Source: Bacteroidota bacterium
GTDB lineage: Bacteria > Bacteroidota > Bacteroidia > Chitinophagales > Saprospiraceae
Length of the DNA: 53,784 bases
Direction: 5' to 3'
NCBI GenBank assembly: GCA_024642705.1
Contig: JAHEAQ010000010.1
Location: 1-53,784, forward strand
The notes under the pieces are model-generated. The model saw only the letters and a program-made list of their open reading frames with translations, had not been told where the DNA came from and did not search any database. The translations under genes and the position numbers were made by a program. Shown here piece after piece: positions 28,792 through 36,302 of this stretch. Every line of letters begins with the position of its first letter. Positions within the stretch are counted from its first letter, which is position 1.

Positions 28792-30257
28792 TTTTTCATT
28801 CTTTTTAACCAGTTATCATTTTGATGATGTATTAATTTCAATTTCTTTTGTTGTTCCAAGTAATGTTTCAAAGCGGCAATTGCTGCAGCCATCTCTTCAT
28901 TTTCGTCGATTAATGCTTCTGGGGAAAAATATTTATTGATAAAATGAGTATCGTATTGGCCATCAATAAAAGCCTTATTTTCACAAACAAATTTGCCGAA
29001 TTTCAATGTTGTGGCAACTCCACTGATATGATAATGATCAATAGCAAATTTAAGATTGGCTATTGCTGAATGCCTATCGTTCCCATATGCAATTAATTTA
29101 GCAATCATCGGATCATAATAAATGGGAATTTCATCACCTTGTTCATAGCCGTCATCTACTCGAATGCCATCACCTGACGGTATCTCATATTGCTTCAATT
29201 CACCAATGTCAGGCAAGAAATTTTTTTCTGGATCTTCAGCATAAACTCTTAATTCAATTGCATGACCTTTAATTTTTAAATCTGTTTGTAAAATGGATAA
29301 CTCTTCGCCACGAGCGACTCTAATTTGATGCTCTACTAGGTCAATACCTGTAATAAATTCGGTTACAGGATGCTCAACTTGTAATCGAGTATTCATTTCG
29401 AGAAAATAATAATTATTAGATTCATCGACTAGGAATTCCACAGTGCCAGCTCCTGAATAGTGACATGATTTTGCGACTTTAATTGCAGCTTCACCCATTT
29501 CGTTTCGCAATTCTGGGCTCAATATTGAGGATGGCGCTTCCTCTATTACTTTTTGGTGCCTTCTTTGGATACTGCATTCTCTTTCAAAAAGATGAATAGT
29601 GTTTCCGTGTTTGTCTGCAAGAATTTGAATTTCAATGTGGCGTGGAGAAGTAATGTATTTTTCGATAAATACAGACCCATCTCCAAATGCAGAAATAGCC
29701 TCGCTTACTGCTCTAGACATTTGACTTTCAAAATCAGCTTCGCTTTCGACTATTCTCATTCCTTTTCCACCGCCACCTGCAGATGCTTTGATCAATATTG
29801 GATAACCAATCGAGCTAGCAATTTCCTTGGCCTTATTTATTTCTGTAACTGGTTGATCAGTGCCAGGTACCATTGGAATGTTGTAGTTTTTGACAGCTGC
29901 TTTGGCTTCTAATTTACTACCCATTATGGTGATTGAATATGGACTTGGGCCAATAAATATCATTCCATTTTCTTCTACTTTTCGAGCAAAAGTTGCGTTT
30001 TCACTTAAGAATCCATAACCTGGATGAATGGCATCAGCACCCCTTTCTTTAGCGCAGGCAATTATTTTGTCGATATTCAAATAGGATTCAGAGGATGGTG
30101 AGGAACCTAAAAATGCTGCTTCATCAGCTGCTCGAGAATGCTTGCTATTCCTGTCAGCTTCAGAATAAACGGCAATAGTTTTTATTCCCATTTTCTTTGC
30201 TGTTTTAATAACTCTTAACGCAATTTCACCTCTGTTAGCAATTAATATTTTCTTCAT
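28788..30257 (-). CDS. accC: Biotin carboxylase subunit of acyl-CoA carboxylase
   Basis: A 489-residue biotin carboxylase with an N-terminal KKILIANRGEIALRVIKTAKKMG domain, an ATP-grasp domain with the glycine-rich KASAGGGGKGMR loop near 160-170, the EMNTRLQVEHPVTE segment near 288-300 and a C-terminal lid. It uses ATP and bicarbonate to carboxylate biotin on the separately encoded carrier. It is longer than an ordinary AccC by a short C-terminal helix and lacks a biotin domain. Its place between mutA and hbd, with mutB and pccB following, argues that it serves propionyl-CoA carboxylase and not fatty acid synthesis; the accC symbol reflects family only. Confidence 0.9.
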   Translation of the reverse strand: MKKILIANRGEIALRVIKTAKKMGIKTIAVYSEADRNSKHSRAADEAAFLGSSPSSESYLNIDKIIACAKERGADAIHPGYGFLSENATFARKVEENGMIFIGPSPYSITIMGSKLEAKAAVKNYNIPMVPGTDQPVTEINKAKEIASSIGYPILIKASAGGGGKGMRIVESEADFESQMSRAVSEAISAFGDGSVFIEKYITSPRHIEIQILADKHGNTIHLFERECSIQRRHQKVIEEAPSSILSPELRNEMGEAAIKVAKSCHYSGAGTVEFLVDESNNYYFLEMNTRLQVEHPVTEFITGIDLVEHQIRVARGEELSILQTDLKIKGHAIELRVYAEDPEKNFLPDIGELKQYEIPSGDGIRVDDGYEQGDEIPIYYDPMIAKLIAYGNDRHSAIANLKFAIDHYHISGVATTLKFGKFVCENKAFIDGQYDTHFINKYFSPEALIDENEEMAAAIAALKHYLEQQKKLKLIHHQNDNWLKRMKK

Positions 30258-30258
30258 T

Positions 30259-31317
30259 TTAATTTCTGATTCTTGAATGAAAGGAATTCCATGCTGCTTC
30301 AGCTATTTGGTTGGTTAATTTTTCAATAAAATAGCTTCCTTTTAAGGGGTCAATAACTTTGTCCAAATTAGATTCCATAGTTGCTAAATGATGAAGATTT
30401 CGCAAAATCCGGCTGTTATTTTCATTCTTGATCTTCCCCATTAGTGGAATTATTAATTCAATTCCATCACTTGTTCCCAAAATAGAAGACACCAAATGAG
30501 TTGTTGCAAGAATATAATTTTCTTCCACTGTAAGATTGTTTGTTTCAAAAGAATTGTTAACCAAAATTTTTATTGGAGCAGATTCTAGGGAAAAACTTTC
30601 TTGTAATAAATTGTACAATATGCGGTACGCTCGAATTTTTGCAATATTTAAAAGATAGTTTGAACCAATCTTAATTTCAATTTGAGATATTTTAGAAAAA
30701 TTGTTGAGGGACACCACTTCATTACTGTAATCTGAAAAAATAGTATAATATTTAAAAAGGAATTGAGATAATTCAACCACGGGATCACTTTCTAAGTAAA
30801 TTCTTACATTATGCCTAAATTTCTTAAATGACTTGGGTATTTTGGAAAAATTTATATTGTCTATTGATCCAATAATTTTGTCCAGAGCGTGATTTTTTGA
30901 AATAAAATATTGAAGTAAATTTTCTATGCTTGATAAATTTCCAGATAAATGGATGCTTATAAATTCTGGATTAATGTTCTCGAATAAAATACTAAGTGCG
31001 GGAATGCCATATTCCTTTTCGAATTTTATTTTTAATGCATTTGTTCCATTTTGCAAAGCTTGAAGAATAATTTTGTTGTTTTCTATGGTACACTCATCTG
31101 AAAAACTTTCAATAATTTCCCATGAATTATTTGCTTTTGGTGAGTCTATATTAACTGGATTAAAATGTTGGATATCTTCAAAATGAGCAAATGGAGAAAC
31201 ATGAAGAGAGTCATTTATCATAAATTTCAAATCTTCTAAATTGTAATTTTTTAGATCTTTTTGAATTTTAATCAACCAATCATTTTTTGAAATATTACTG
31301 AAAGTTGCACTCATCAT
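30259..31317 (-). CDS. mutA: Methylmalonyl-CoA mutase small subunit (MutA-like)
   Basis: A 352-residue degenerate relative of the mutase barrel domain with no B12-binding domain. Recognisable pieces are the start SNISKNDWLIKIQKDLKN, a segment KIGSNYLLNIAKIRAYRILYNLL matching the barrel helix before the active site, ILATTHLVSSILGTSDGIELIIPL, and the C-terminal DPLKGSYFIEKLTNQIAEAAW (family: DPxGGSYxVExLT). Active-site residues are largely missing, as expected for the non-catalytic small subunit. It is shorter than the usual small subunits of about 600 residues. It overlaps the carrier gene by four bases (ATGA) and ends one base before the biotin carboxylase start. Confidence 0.82.
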   Translation of the reverse strand: MMSATFSNISKNDWLIKIQKDLKNYNLEDLKFMINDSLHVSPFAHFEDIQHFNPVNIDSPKANNSWEIIESFSDECTIENNKIILQALQNGTNALKIKFEKEYGIPALSILFENINPEFISIHLSGNLSSIENLLQYFISKNHALDKIIGSIDNINFSKIPKSFKKFRHNVRIYLESDPVVELSQFLFKYYTIFSDYSNEVVSLNNFSKISQIEIKIGSNYLLNIAKIRAYRILYNLLQESFSLESAPIKILVNNSFETNNLTVEENYILATTHLVSSILGTSDGIELIIPLMGKIKNENNSRILRNLHHLATMESNLDKVIDPLKGSYFIEKLTNQIAEAAWNSFHSRIRN

Positions 31318-31796
31318 ACTTTTTTTAACAAAATGAGCATTTGTGATTTTTCAACTTTATCCCCTTTTATTACCTGTATTTTATCAATGACCCCATCCCC
31401 TTCAGCTTTAATAATATTCTCCATTTTCATTGCTTCTAAAATTAATAAAGGTTGGTCTTTACTTATATTTTCTCCAGGTTTTACCATTATTTCAAGGACT
31501 AATCCTGGCATTGGAGACAGAATGTTAGAGGAGTTTGGTTTATGGAGCTCATTGAGGCCCATTGAATCAATCAGTTGATCAAGTTCGTCTTGGATTTGTA
31601 TATGATAATCCATGCCATTAATGGTAATAGTTTGATTTTTAGTATTCCCATTTTGAGAAATCTCACAAGCATAATTGGTTCCATTTATTCTCAAATGCGC
31701 ATGATTTTCATCAATTTGAAAATATTGGTGCTTTGCTAATTGATCATAGTCTATGGTTATTTTTCTTGTATTATTTATTATGATATTAAAGGCCAT
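31314..31796 (-). CDS. Biotin carboxyl carrier protein
   Basis: A 160-residue carrier protein. The C-terminal 75 residues form a biotinyl domain with the lysine attachment motif E121-A-M-K124-M-E-N, preceded by SPMPGLVLEIMVKPGENIS and followed by IQVIKGDKVEKSQMLILL. The N-terminal half is a small beta-rich domain (TINGMDYHIQI) resembling the N-terminal part of carriers in propionyl- and methylcrotonyl-CoA carboxylases. K124 is biotinylated, then carboxylated by the biotin carboxylase two genes downstream. It is the first gene of the operon, so the promoter lies at 31797-32073, shared with the divergent TetR-family gene. Confidence 0.92.
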   Translation of the reverse strand: MAFNIIINNTRKITIDYDQLAKHQYFQIDENHAHLRINGTNYACEISQNGNTKNQTITINGMDYHIQIQDELDQLIDSMGLNELHKPNSSNILSPMPGLVLEIMVKPGENISKDQPLLILEAMKMENIIKAEGDGVIDKIQVIKGDKVEKSQMLILLKKV

Positions 31797-31918
31797 ATTT
31801 ACTTAATAATTTAGAATACTCTCAATTAGTTTTCATTGATCAAATATAAGATTATTGTGTTTAAGATATGTTAATTTTATGGTGTTATTTTAATTTAAAA
31901 TATTTTTTAATAAAGTAT

Positions 31919-31967
31919 TTAAGCAATGCTTGTTATTTAATTTATTTTTTTTCAAATGATTGCTTAA
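31919..31967. promoter_or_regulatory. Inverted repeat, candidate operator of the TetR-family regulator
   Basis: TTAAGCAAT at 31919-31927 and its exact complement ATTGCTTAA at 31959-31967 face each other across 31 bases in the 277-base region between the acyl-CoA operon (leftward) and the TetR-family gene (rightward). The left half also forms a local palindrome, AAGCA-A-TGCTT. Two facing half-sites in a shared promoter region are what an autoregulating TetR protein would need. The match is short in AT-rich DNA, so this stays a candidate. Confidence 0.4.
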
Positions 31968-32073
31968 TTAATATTTTATTTAATCCATTTTATATAGTAA
32001 TTAAAATTAAAAAATTCTTTACTTTTAATCCTTATCATTTTTTTATTGAGAATTAAGCCAATTACTTTTATTA

Positions 32074-32730
32074 ATGGAACTCAAACAAGCTAAACGAAAT
32101 CCAGGTCGACCAAATGATAACCAAAGTGCAGATCTTGAATTGATATTGCGATACGCAATAAAGGAATTTGCAAAATGTGGTTTTGGGGGAGTTAGTATTA
32201 ATGCTTTATCGAAAAAAGTGGGAGTTGCAGACTCTCTATTTCATTATCATTTTGGTTCTAAACTTGAACTTTGGAAAAGCTGTTTAAGTCTCATTGGAAG
32301 AGAAATTGAACATAAGTTTGACGATTTAAATAAAATTAGCAGTGGTTTGAATGGAATTGATAGATTAAAAATGTTTAATAAACAATTGGTTTATATTTCT
32401 GCTCAATATCCTGAATTTCAGCAAATTGTTGTGCAAGAAGTTTTTTCAAATTCAGAGCGATCGAATTGGTTAATCAATGATTTATTAAAACCCATATATC
32501 GTTATTTTGAAGAAATTTTAGTTCAAGAACAAAGCTTATGTAATCTCAAAAAAATTCCTACCGCAAATTTAATGAGTTTTATAATTGGATCTATAACCAC
32601 CTTATTTTCAAGGTCTTATCTTATGCATAAGCTTTATGGGATAAATGTTTTTGATGAAGAAGAAGTTGAAAATCATGCGGAATTATTGAATGAACTAATT
32701 TTCAATGGTCTACTGTTGACCAATAAGTAA
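32074..32730 (+). CDS. TetR/AcrR-family transcriptional regulator
   Basis: A 218-residue regulator. The N-terminal helix-turn-helix is at about residues 20-65: LRYAIKEFAKCGFGGVSINALSKKVGVADSLFHYHFGSKLELWKSC, a clear TetR signature ending in the FHYHF-x-SK-x-ELW motif. The C-terminal domain is helical and hydrophobic, as needed for binding a ligand and dimerising. It is divergent from the acyl-CoA/propionate operon, with 277 bases between starts, so it is the obvious candidate regulator of that operon, probably sensing an acyl-CoA. That role is inference from position and from TetR-family fatty-acid regulators. Confidence 0.87.
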   Translation: MELKQAKRNPGRPNDNQSADLELILRYAIKEFAKCGFGGVSINALSKKVGVADSLFHYHFGSKLELWKSCLSLIGREIEHKFDDLNKISSGLNGIDRLKMFNKQLVYISAQYPEFQQIVVQEVFSNSERSNWLINDLLKPIYRYFEEILVQEQSLCNLKKIPTANLMSFIIGSITTLFSRSYLMHKLYGINVFDEEEVENHAELLNELIFNGLLLTNK

Positions 32731-32783
32731 TTTAACCTTCTAATAAATTAAACCTTTTATAAAAAAAATTGTCAAATTGAGGA

Positions 32784-32800
32784 TGTCAATATTATTGGCA
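32784..32800. promoter_or_regulatory. Imperfect palindrome upstream of the receptor gene
   Basis: TGTCAATATTATTGGCA is a 17-base dyad with seven of eight pairs matching around a central T, about 45 bases before the start of the TonB-dependent receptor gene. An overlapping larger dyad (AATTGTCAA at 32768-32776 with TTGGCAATT at 32795-32803, eight of nine) adds to the symmetry. It could be an operator or a leader hairpin; it could also be chance. Confidence 0.3.
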
Positions 32801-32843
32801 ATTTTAATTATTTTAATCTGTTTATAGTGCTAAATTTCTAAAA

Positions 32844-35675
32844 ATGAAAAAGACAATTTTCATTATTGTTTTATTTTTTAACGCAATATCCATTTATAGT
32901 CAAACTTATAGTTTCAAGGGAAAGTTAACCGATACTGGTGACCTACCTTTAATAGGAGCAAATGTGCTTTTATTGGACGAAAATGAAGAAATGAAATATC
33001 AAGGTGCAACTGACGTGGATGGTTTGTATATGATAGAGAAAATTGTCCCTGGATCCTACAAGATTAAAATTTCTTATATCGGATATTTTAGCGTTTTCAA
33101 GGATATTCAGATAAATAAAAATTTAGACTATGGCACGACAATGATGTATGAATCTGCAGTAGGTTTGGATGAAGTTGTTGTCGAAGGTAAAGTTCCATTA
33201 GCGCTTCAGCGTGGTGATACTACAAGTTATGCAGCTTCACAATATAAAGTCCTAGCAGATGCTTCAACTGAAGATTTAGTAACTAAAATGCCAGGAATTA
33301 CATTGGAAAATGGATCAGTAAAAGCTCAAGGCGAAAGTGTACAACAAGTATTGGTAGATGGAAAGCCATTTTTTGGTGGTGATGCATCTGCAGCTCTGAA
33401 AAATTTACCTGCTGACGTGGTAGATAGAATTGAAGTTTTTGACAAGAAAAGTGAACAATCTGAATTTACAGGTTTCGATGATGGAGAAACAACCAAAACT
33501 ATCAATATTGTTACTAAAGTTGATAGTCGAGCTGGTCAATTTGGTAAGGGATATTTGGCATACGGAACAGAAAATCATTATAATCTAGGAGGAAACTTTA
33601 GTTTATTTAATGGCGACCAAAGAATTTCATTTATTGGGCAGGCTAATGATATCAATATTCAGAATTTTTCGTCTGAAGATATCCTTGGAATAAGCGGATC
33701 TTCTGGTGGTGGTCGAGGTGGTCGTGGTGGTCGAGGTGGTCGAGGCGGTGGAAATGATTTCCAAATTCCCCAAAAAGGTGGTATTTCTGCAACTAAGGCA
33801 TTTGGAGTAAACTTTTCTGATCAATGGGGACCGAAAGCCGAGGTTACCATGAGTTATTTTGTCAATCAAAGTAGTAATTTATCAATTGAATCACTAGAAA
33901 GACAATTTTTTGAAGCGCAAACTGCTGAAAATAATGAAAGATATATAGAAGATAATACAAGCAATTCTAACAATATCAATCACAGATTCAATGGAAGATT
34001 AGATTATAAATTTAGTAAGGCAACTTCGGTAAATTTTAGACCAAGTATAAGTTATCAAAATAGTGACGGATTTACCGAAACCACTGGAGAAACAAAATTT
34101 GCTGAATCTTTAATAAATAATACAGAAAATAACTTTGATGCAATCAATAAAGGTTGGAATATCAATAATAATGCAATTATTAGGCATAATCTAGGCAAGG
34201 AAAAAAGAACATTATCTTTGAACATCAGGAATTCTTACAACAATAATATTGGGAATTCAAGTTTTTATTCTTTAAATAAATATTTTGCTCCTCTTTTGGC
34301 AGAGGATGAATTAGATCAAATTTCCACATTAGATCAAGTTGGTTGGAACAATTCTGCAAATGTTTCTTATACAGAACCTGTTGGTGAAAAAGGTATGTTA
34401 AGCGTTGAATATAGACTCACTCAAGAAAATGAAGATTCGAATAAGGAAACATTTAATGCGGATGAATCTGGTATTTATAATAAACTGGATAACTTATTAA
34501 GCAGCGTATTCAAAAATGATTACACGACCCATTCAGGTGGATTAGCTTATAATTATAGTGTAGGAAAATCCATGATTATGGCAAGAGCTTCATTACAGCA
34601 TTCCAAGTTGTTCACCGATCAAACCTTTCCTTTCGAAGATAATCTAGAAAGGACATTTTTGAATGTAATTCCATTTGTGATGTGGAGATATAGTGTAGAT
34701 CGTCAGAACAATGTCAGAGTTATTTATCGTACTAATACAAGAAAGCCAGCACTTTCTCAATTACAAGAAGTCATTAATAATAGCAATCCTCTTCAATTGA
34801 GTATTGGTAATTCTGATTTAGATCAACAATTTCAACATAGCATTTTTGCCAGATTGAGCAGAGCAAATTCTGAAAAAGGAACCGTCATGTATGCACTAGT
34901 AGGAGGCAACATAACACAAAATTACATTGGAAATAGTCTTTATACTTCAAGATCACAAAATGAGTTTGTAAAAAGTTTAAATTTATCTCCAGGCACTCAA
35001 TTGAATAAGACTGTGAATTTAAATGGATATTGGGATTTTAGAACTTTTCTAACTTATGGTTTGCCGGTGTATGCATTAAAATCGAATTTGAATATTAATT
35101 TATCAGCAAATTATTCCAATACTCCAGGCTTAATTAATGATGAATTGAATAATGCGTTCACTTCAACTTATGGTGCAGGTGTGGTATTAAGCAGTAATAT
35201 AAGTGAGAAAATAGATTTTTCTTTGGGAAGCAATACTTCTTACAACAGTGTTTTGAACGACATAAATTCAAATCAAAATTCAAAATATATCAATCAAACA
35301 TCCACAGTTAAATTAAGTTGGATATTACCAGCAGAGTTTGTATTTCGAACTGATGTCGATAACAAATTTTATACAGGACTTTCTGATGGCTTTAATGAAA
35401 ATTTTTGGATTTGGAATTTAGCTCTTGGTAAAAAGGTTTTCAAAAATAAACTAGGCGAAATTAATATATCTGTTTATGATTTATTGAATCAAAATCTAAG
35501 AATCAGTAGAGAAATAACCGGAAATTATGTGCAAGACACCAGAACAAATATCCTTCAAAGATATGTAATGGTAAATTTTATTTACAATTTTAGAAATTTT
35601 AAAACAGCAAAAAAAGGCACTGAAAAGTCTAATGAAGAAAGGAGAGGCGATTGGAATGGTGGACCTAGATTTTAA
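32844..35675 (+). CDS. TonB-dependent receptor-like outer-membrane protein with Gly/Arg repeat
   Basis: A 943-residue outer-membrane protein. The signal peptide covers residues 1-19. A carboxypeptidase-regulatory-like beta-sandwich follows (about 22-110; FKGKLTDTGDLPLIGANVLLL), then a plug-like domain (about 125-225; VTKMPGITLENGSVKAQGESVQQVLVDGKPFF), then a large beta-barrel ending in the short aromatic strand region. At residues 288-303 there is a pure Gly/Arg tract. C-terminal sequence after the last strand is Lys/Arg/Gly-rich, which is unusual for barrels that end at an aromatic residue. It is co-transcribed with a Spy-like lipoprotein 28 bases downstream. The substrate is unknown. Confidence 0.85.
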   Translation: MKKTIFIIVLFFNAISIYSQTYSFKGKLTDTGDLPLIGANVLLLDENEEMKYQGATDVDGLYMIEKIVPGSYKIKISYIGYFSVFKDIQINKNLDYGTTMMYESAVGLDEVVVEGKVPLALQRGDTTSYAASQYKVLADASTEDLVTKMPGITLENGSVKAQGESVQQVLVDGKPFFGGDASAALKNLPADVVDRIEVFDKKSEQSEFTGFDDGETTKTINIVTKVDSRAGQFGKGYLAYGTENHYNLGGNFSLFNGDQRISFIGQANDINIQNFSSEDILGISGSSGGGRGGRGGRGGRGGGNDFQIPQKGGISATKAFGVNFSDQWGPKAEVTMSYFVNQSSNLSIESLERQFFEAQTAENNERYIEDNTSNSNNINHRFNGRLDYKFSKATSVNFRPSISYQNSDGFTETTGETKFAESLINNTENNFDAINKGWNINNNAIIRHNLGKEKRTLSLNIRNSYNNNIGNSSFYSLNKYFAPLLAEDELDQISTLDQVGWNNSANVSYTEPVGEKGMLSVEYRLTQENEDSNKETFNADESGIYNKLDNLLSSVFKNDYTTHSGGLAYNYSVGKSMIMARASLQHSKLFTDQTFPFEDNLERTFLNVIPFVMWRYSVDRQNNVRVIYRTNTRKPALSQLQEVINNSNPLQLSIGNSDLDQQFQHSIFARLSRANSEKGTVMYALVGGNITQNYIGNSLYTSRSQNEFVKSLNLSPGTQLNKTVNLNGYWDFRTFLTYGLPVYALKSNLNINLSANYSNTPGLINDELNNAFTSTYGAGVVLSSNISEKIDFSLGSNTSYNSVLNDINSNQNSKYINQTSTVKLSWILPAEFVFRTDVDNKFYTGLSDGFNENFWIWNLALGKKVFKNKLGEINISVYDLLNQNLRISREITGNYVQDTRTNILQRYVMVNFIYNFRNFKTAKKGTEKSNEERRGDWNGGPRF
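33705..33752 (+). repeat. In-frame Gly/Arg-encoding 9-base repeat
   Basis: Four units of the 9-base sequence GGTGGTCGA (with variants) encode GGGRGGRGGRGGRGGG between the plug and the first barrel strands of the receptor. Simple tandem units of this kind can change length by slippage while staying in frame. The minus strand of the same DNA gives a spurious Thr/Ser-rich frame. Confidence 0.85.
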
Positions 35676-35703
35676 TAAGTTTAACTGAATAATAACGAAT
35701 TAG

Positions 35704-36159
35704 ATGTATAATTTAATTACCTCAATTCTATTTGGATGTTTGTTGGCAACATCTTGTAATACAAGCAAAAAAATAGTAGCGACTCCAGAGTCAGCTAGCC
35801 CAATGCAGGCTGATGTAGCAATTGCAACACCACAAAGTTCAGGACAAAGAGGAGGAAATCTTGGAAATAATGAAGCCATGGATGCCATGGTCGAAAGTCT
35901 TGGATTAAATGAGGAGCAAAAGGCGCAATTTGATGCTATTAATGCTATATTTTCTGAAAAAATGCAGAAAAAAAGAGAAGAAGCAAGAGCATCTGGAAGT
36001 TTTGAAGGGATGAGAGAAGAAATGCAAAAGTTAAGAAAGGATCAAAATGGTGCTTTGAAGAATTTGTTAACAGAAAATCAGTATACTATCTATGATGAAT
36101 TTGTGAAAAAGCAACAAGCGGAAAGACAAGCTAATAGATCCAATAGAGGAGGTAACTAA
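35704..36159 (+). CDS. Spy/CpxP-like lipoprotein
   Basis: A 151-residue lipoprotein with lipobox ATS-C18. Residues 60-140 are helical and charged and carry two LTxxQ-like motifs, LNEEQ near 72 and LTENQ near 121, the hallmark of the Spy/CpxP/LTxxQ group of small periplasmic helical proteins. The linker and the C-terminus repeat the short motif RGGN (GQRGGN; SNRGGN), echoing the Gly/Arg tract of the receptor gene that ends 28 bases upstream. Spy-like proteins act as ATP-independent chaperones or stress sensors in the periplasm, so it may assist or sense its receptor partner. That is inference. A strong terminator follows. Confidence 0.7.
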   Translation: MYNLITSILFGCLLATSCNTSKKIVATPESASPMQADVAIATPQSSGQRGGNLGNNEAMDAMVESLGLNEEQKAQFDAINAIFSEKMQKKREEARASGSFEGMREEMQKLRKDQNGALKNLLTENQYTIYDEFVKKQQAERQANRSNRGGN

Positions 36160-36180
36160 TTAACTTTCTAAGTTTTATAG

Positions 36181-36223
36181 AACGAAGAGGGGATTTCTTT
36201 ACGGAATTTCCTCTTCGTTTTTT
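36181..36223 (+). terminator. Intrinsic terminator of the receptor/Spy-like operon
   Basis: AACGAAGAGG (36181-36190) pairs perfectly with CCTCTTCGTT (36210-36219); a further internal GGATTTC/GGAATTT portion can extend the stem with mismatches. A run of six T follows directly. It lies 22 bases after the lipoprotein stop and closes the two-gene unit. Confidence 0.88.
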
Positions 36224-36302
36224 ATACATGCTCAATCTATAAATCAATTGAGAATTGTATATTTTAAAATAGCTTTCTCAATTAATTTTCTTTTATTTGA
36301 AC

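Noticed and set aside
31868-32056. 62-codon plus-strand open frame between the acyl-CoA operon and the TetR-family gene
   Set aside because: Phe/Leu/Ile/Tyr-rich product of AT-rich promoter DNA, no recognisable domain, and it covers the candidate operator region.
33627-33869. Minus-strand open frame encoding a Thr/Ser-rich stretch
   Set aside because: It is the antisense reading of the Gly/Arg-encoding tandem repeat inside the receptor gene.
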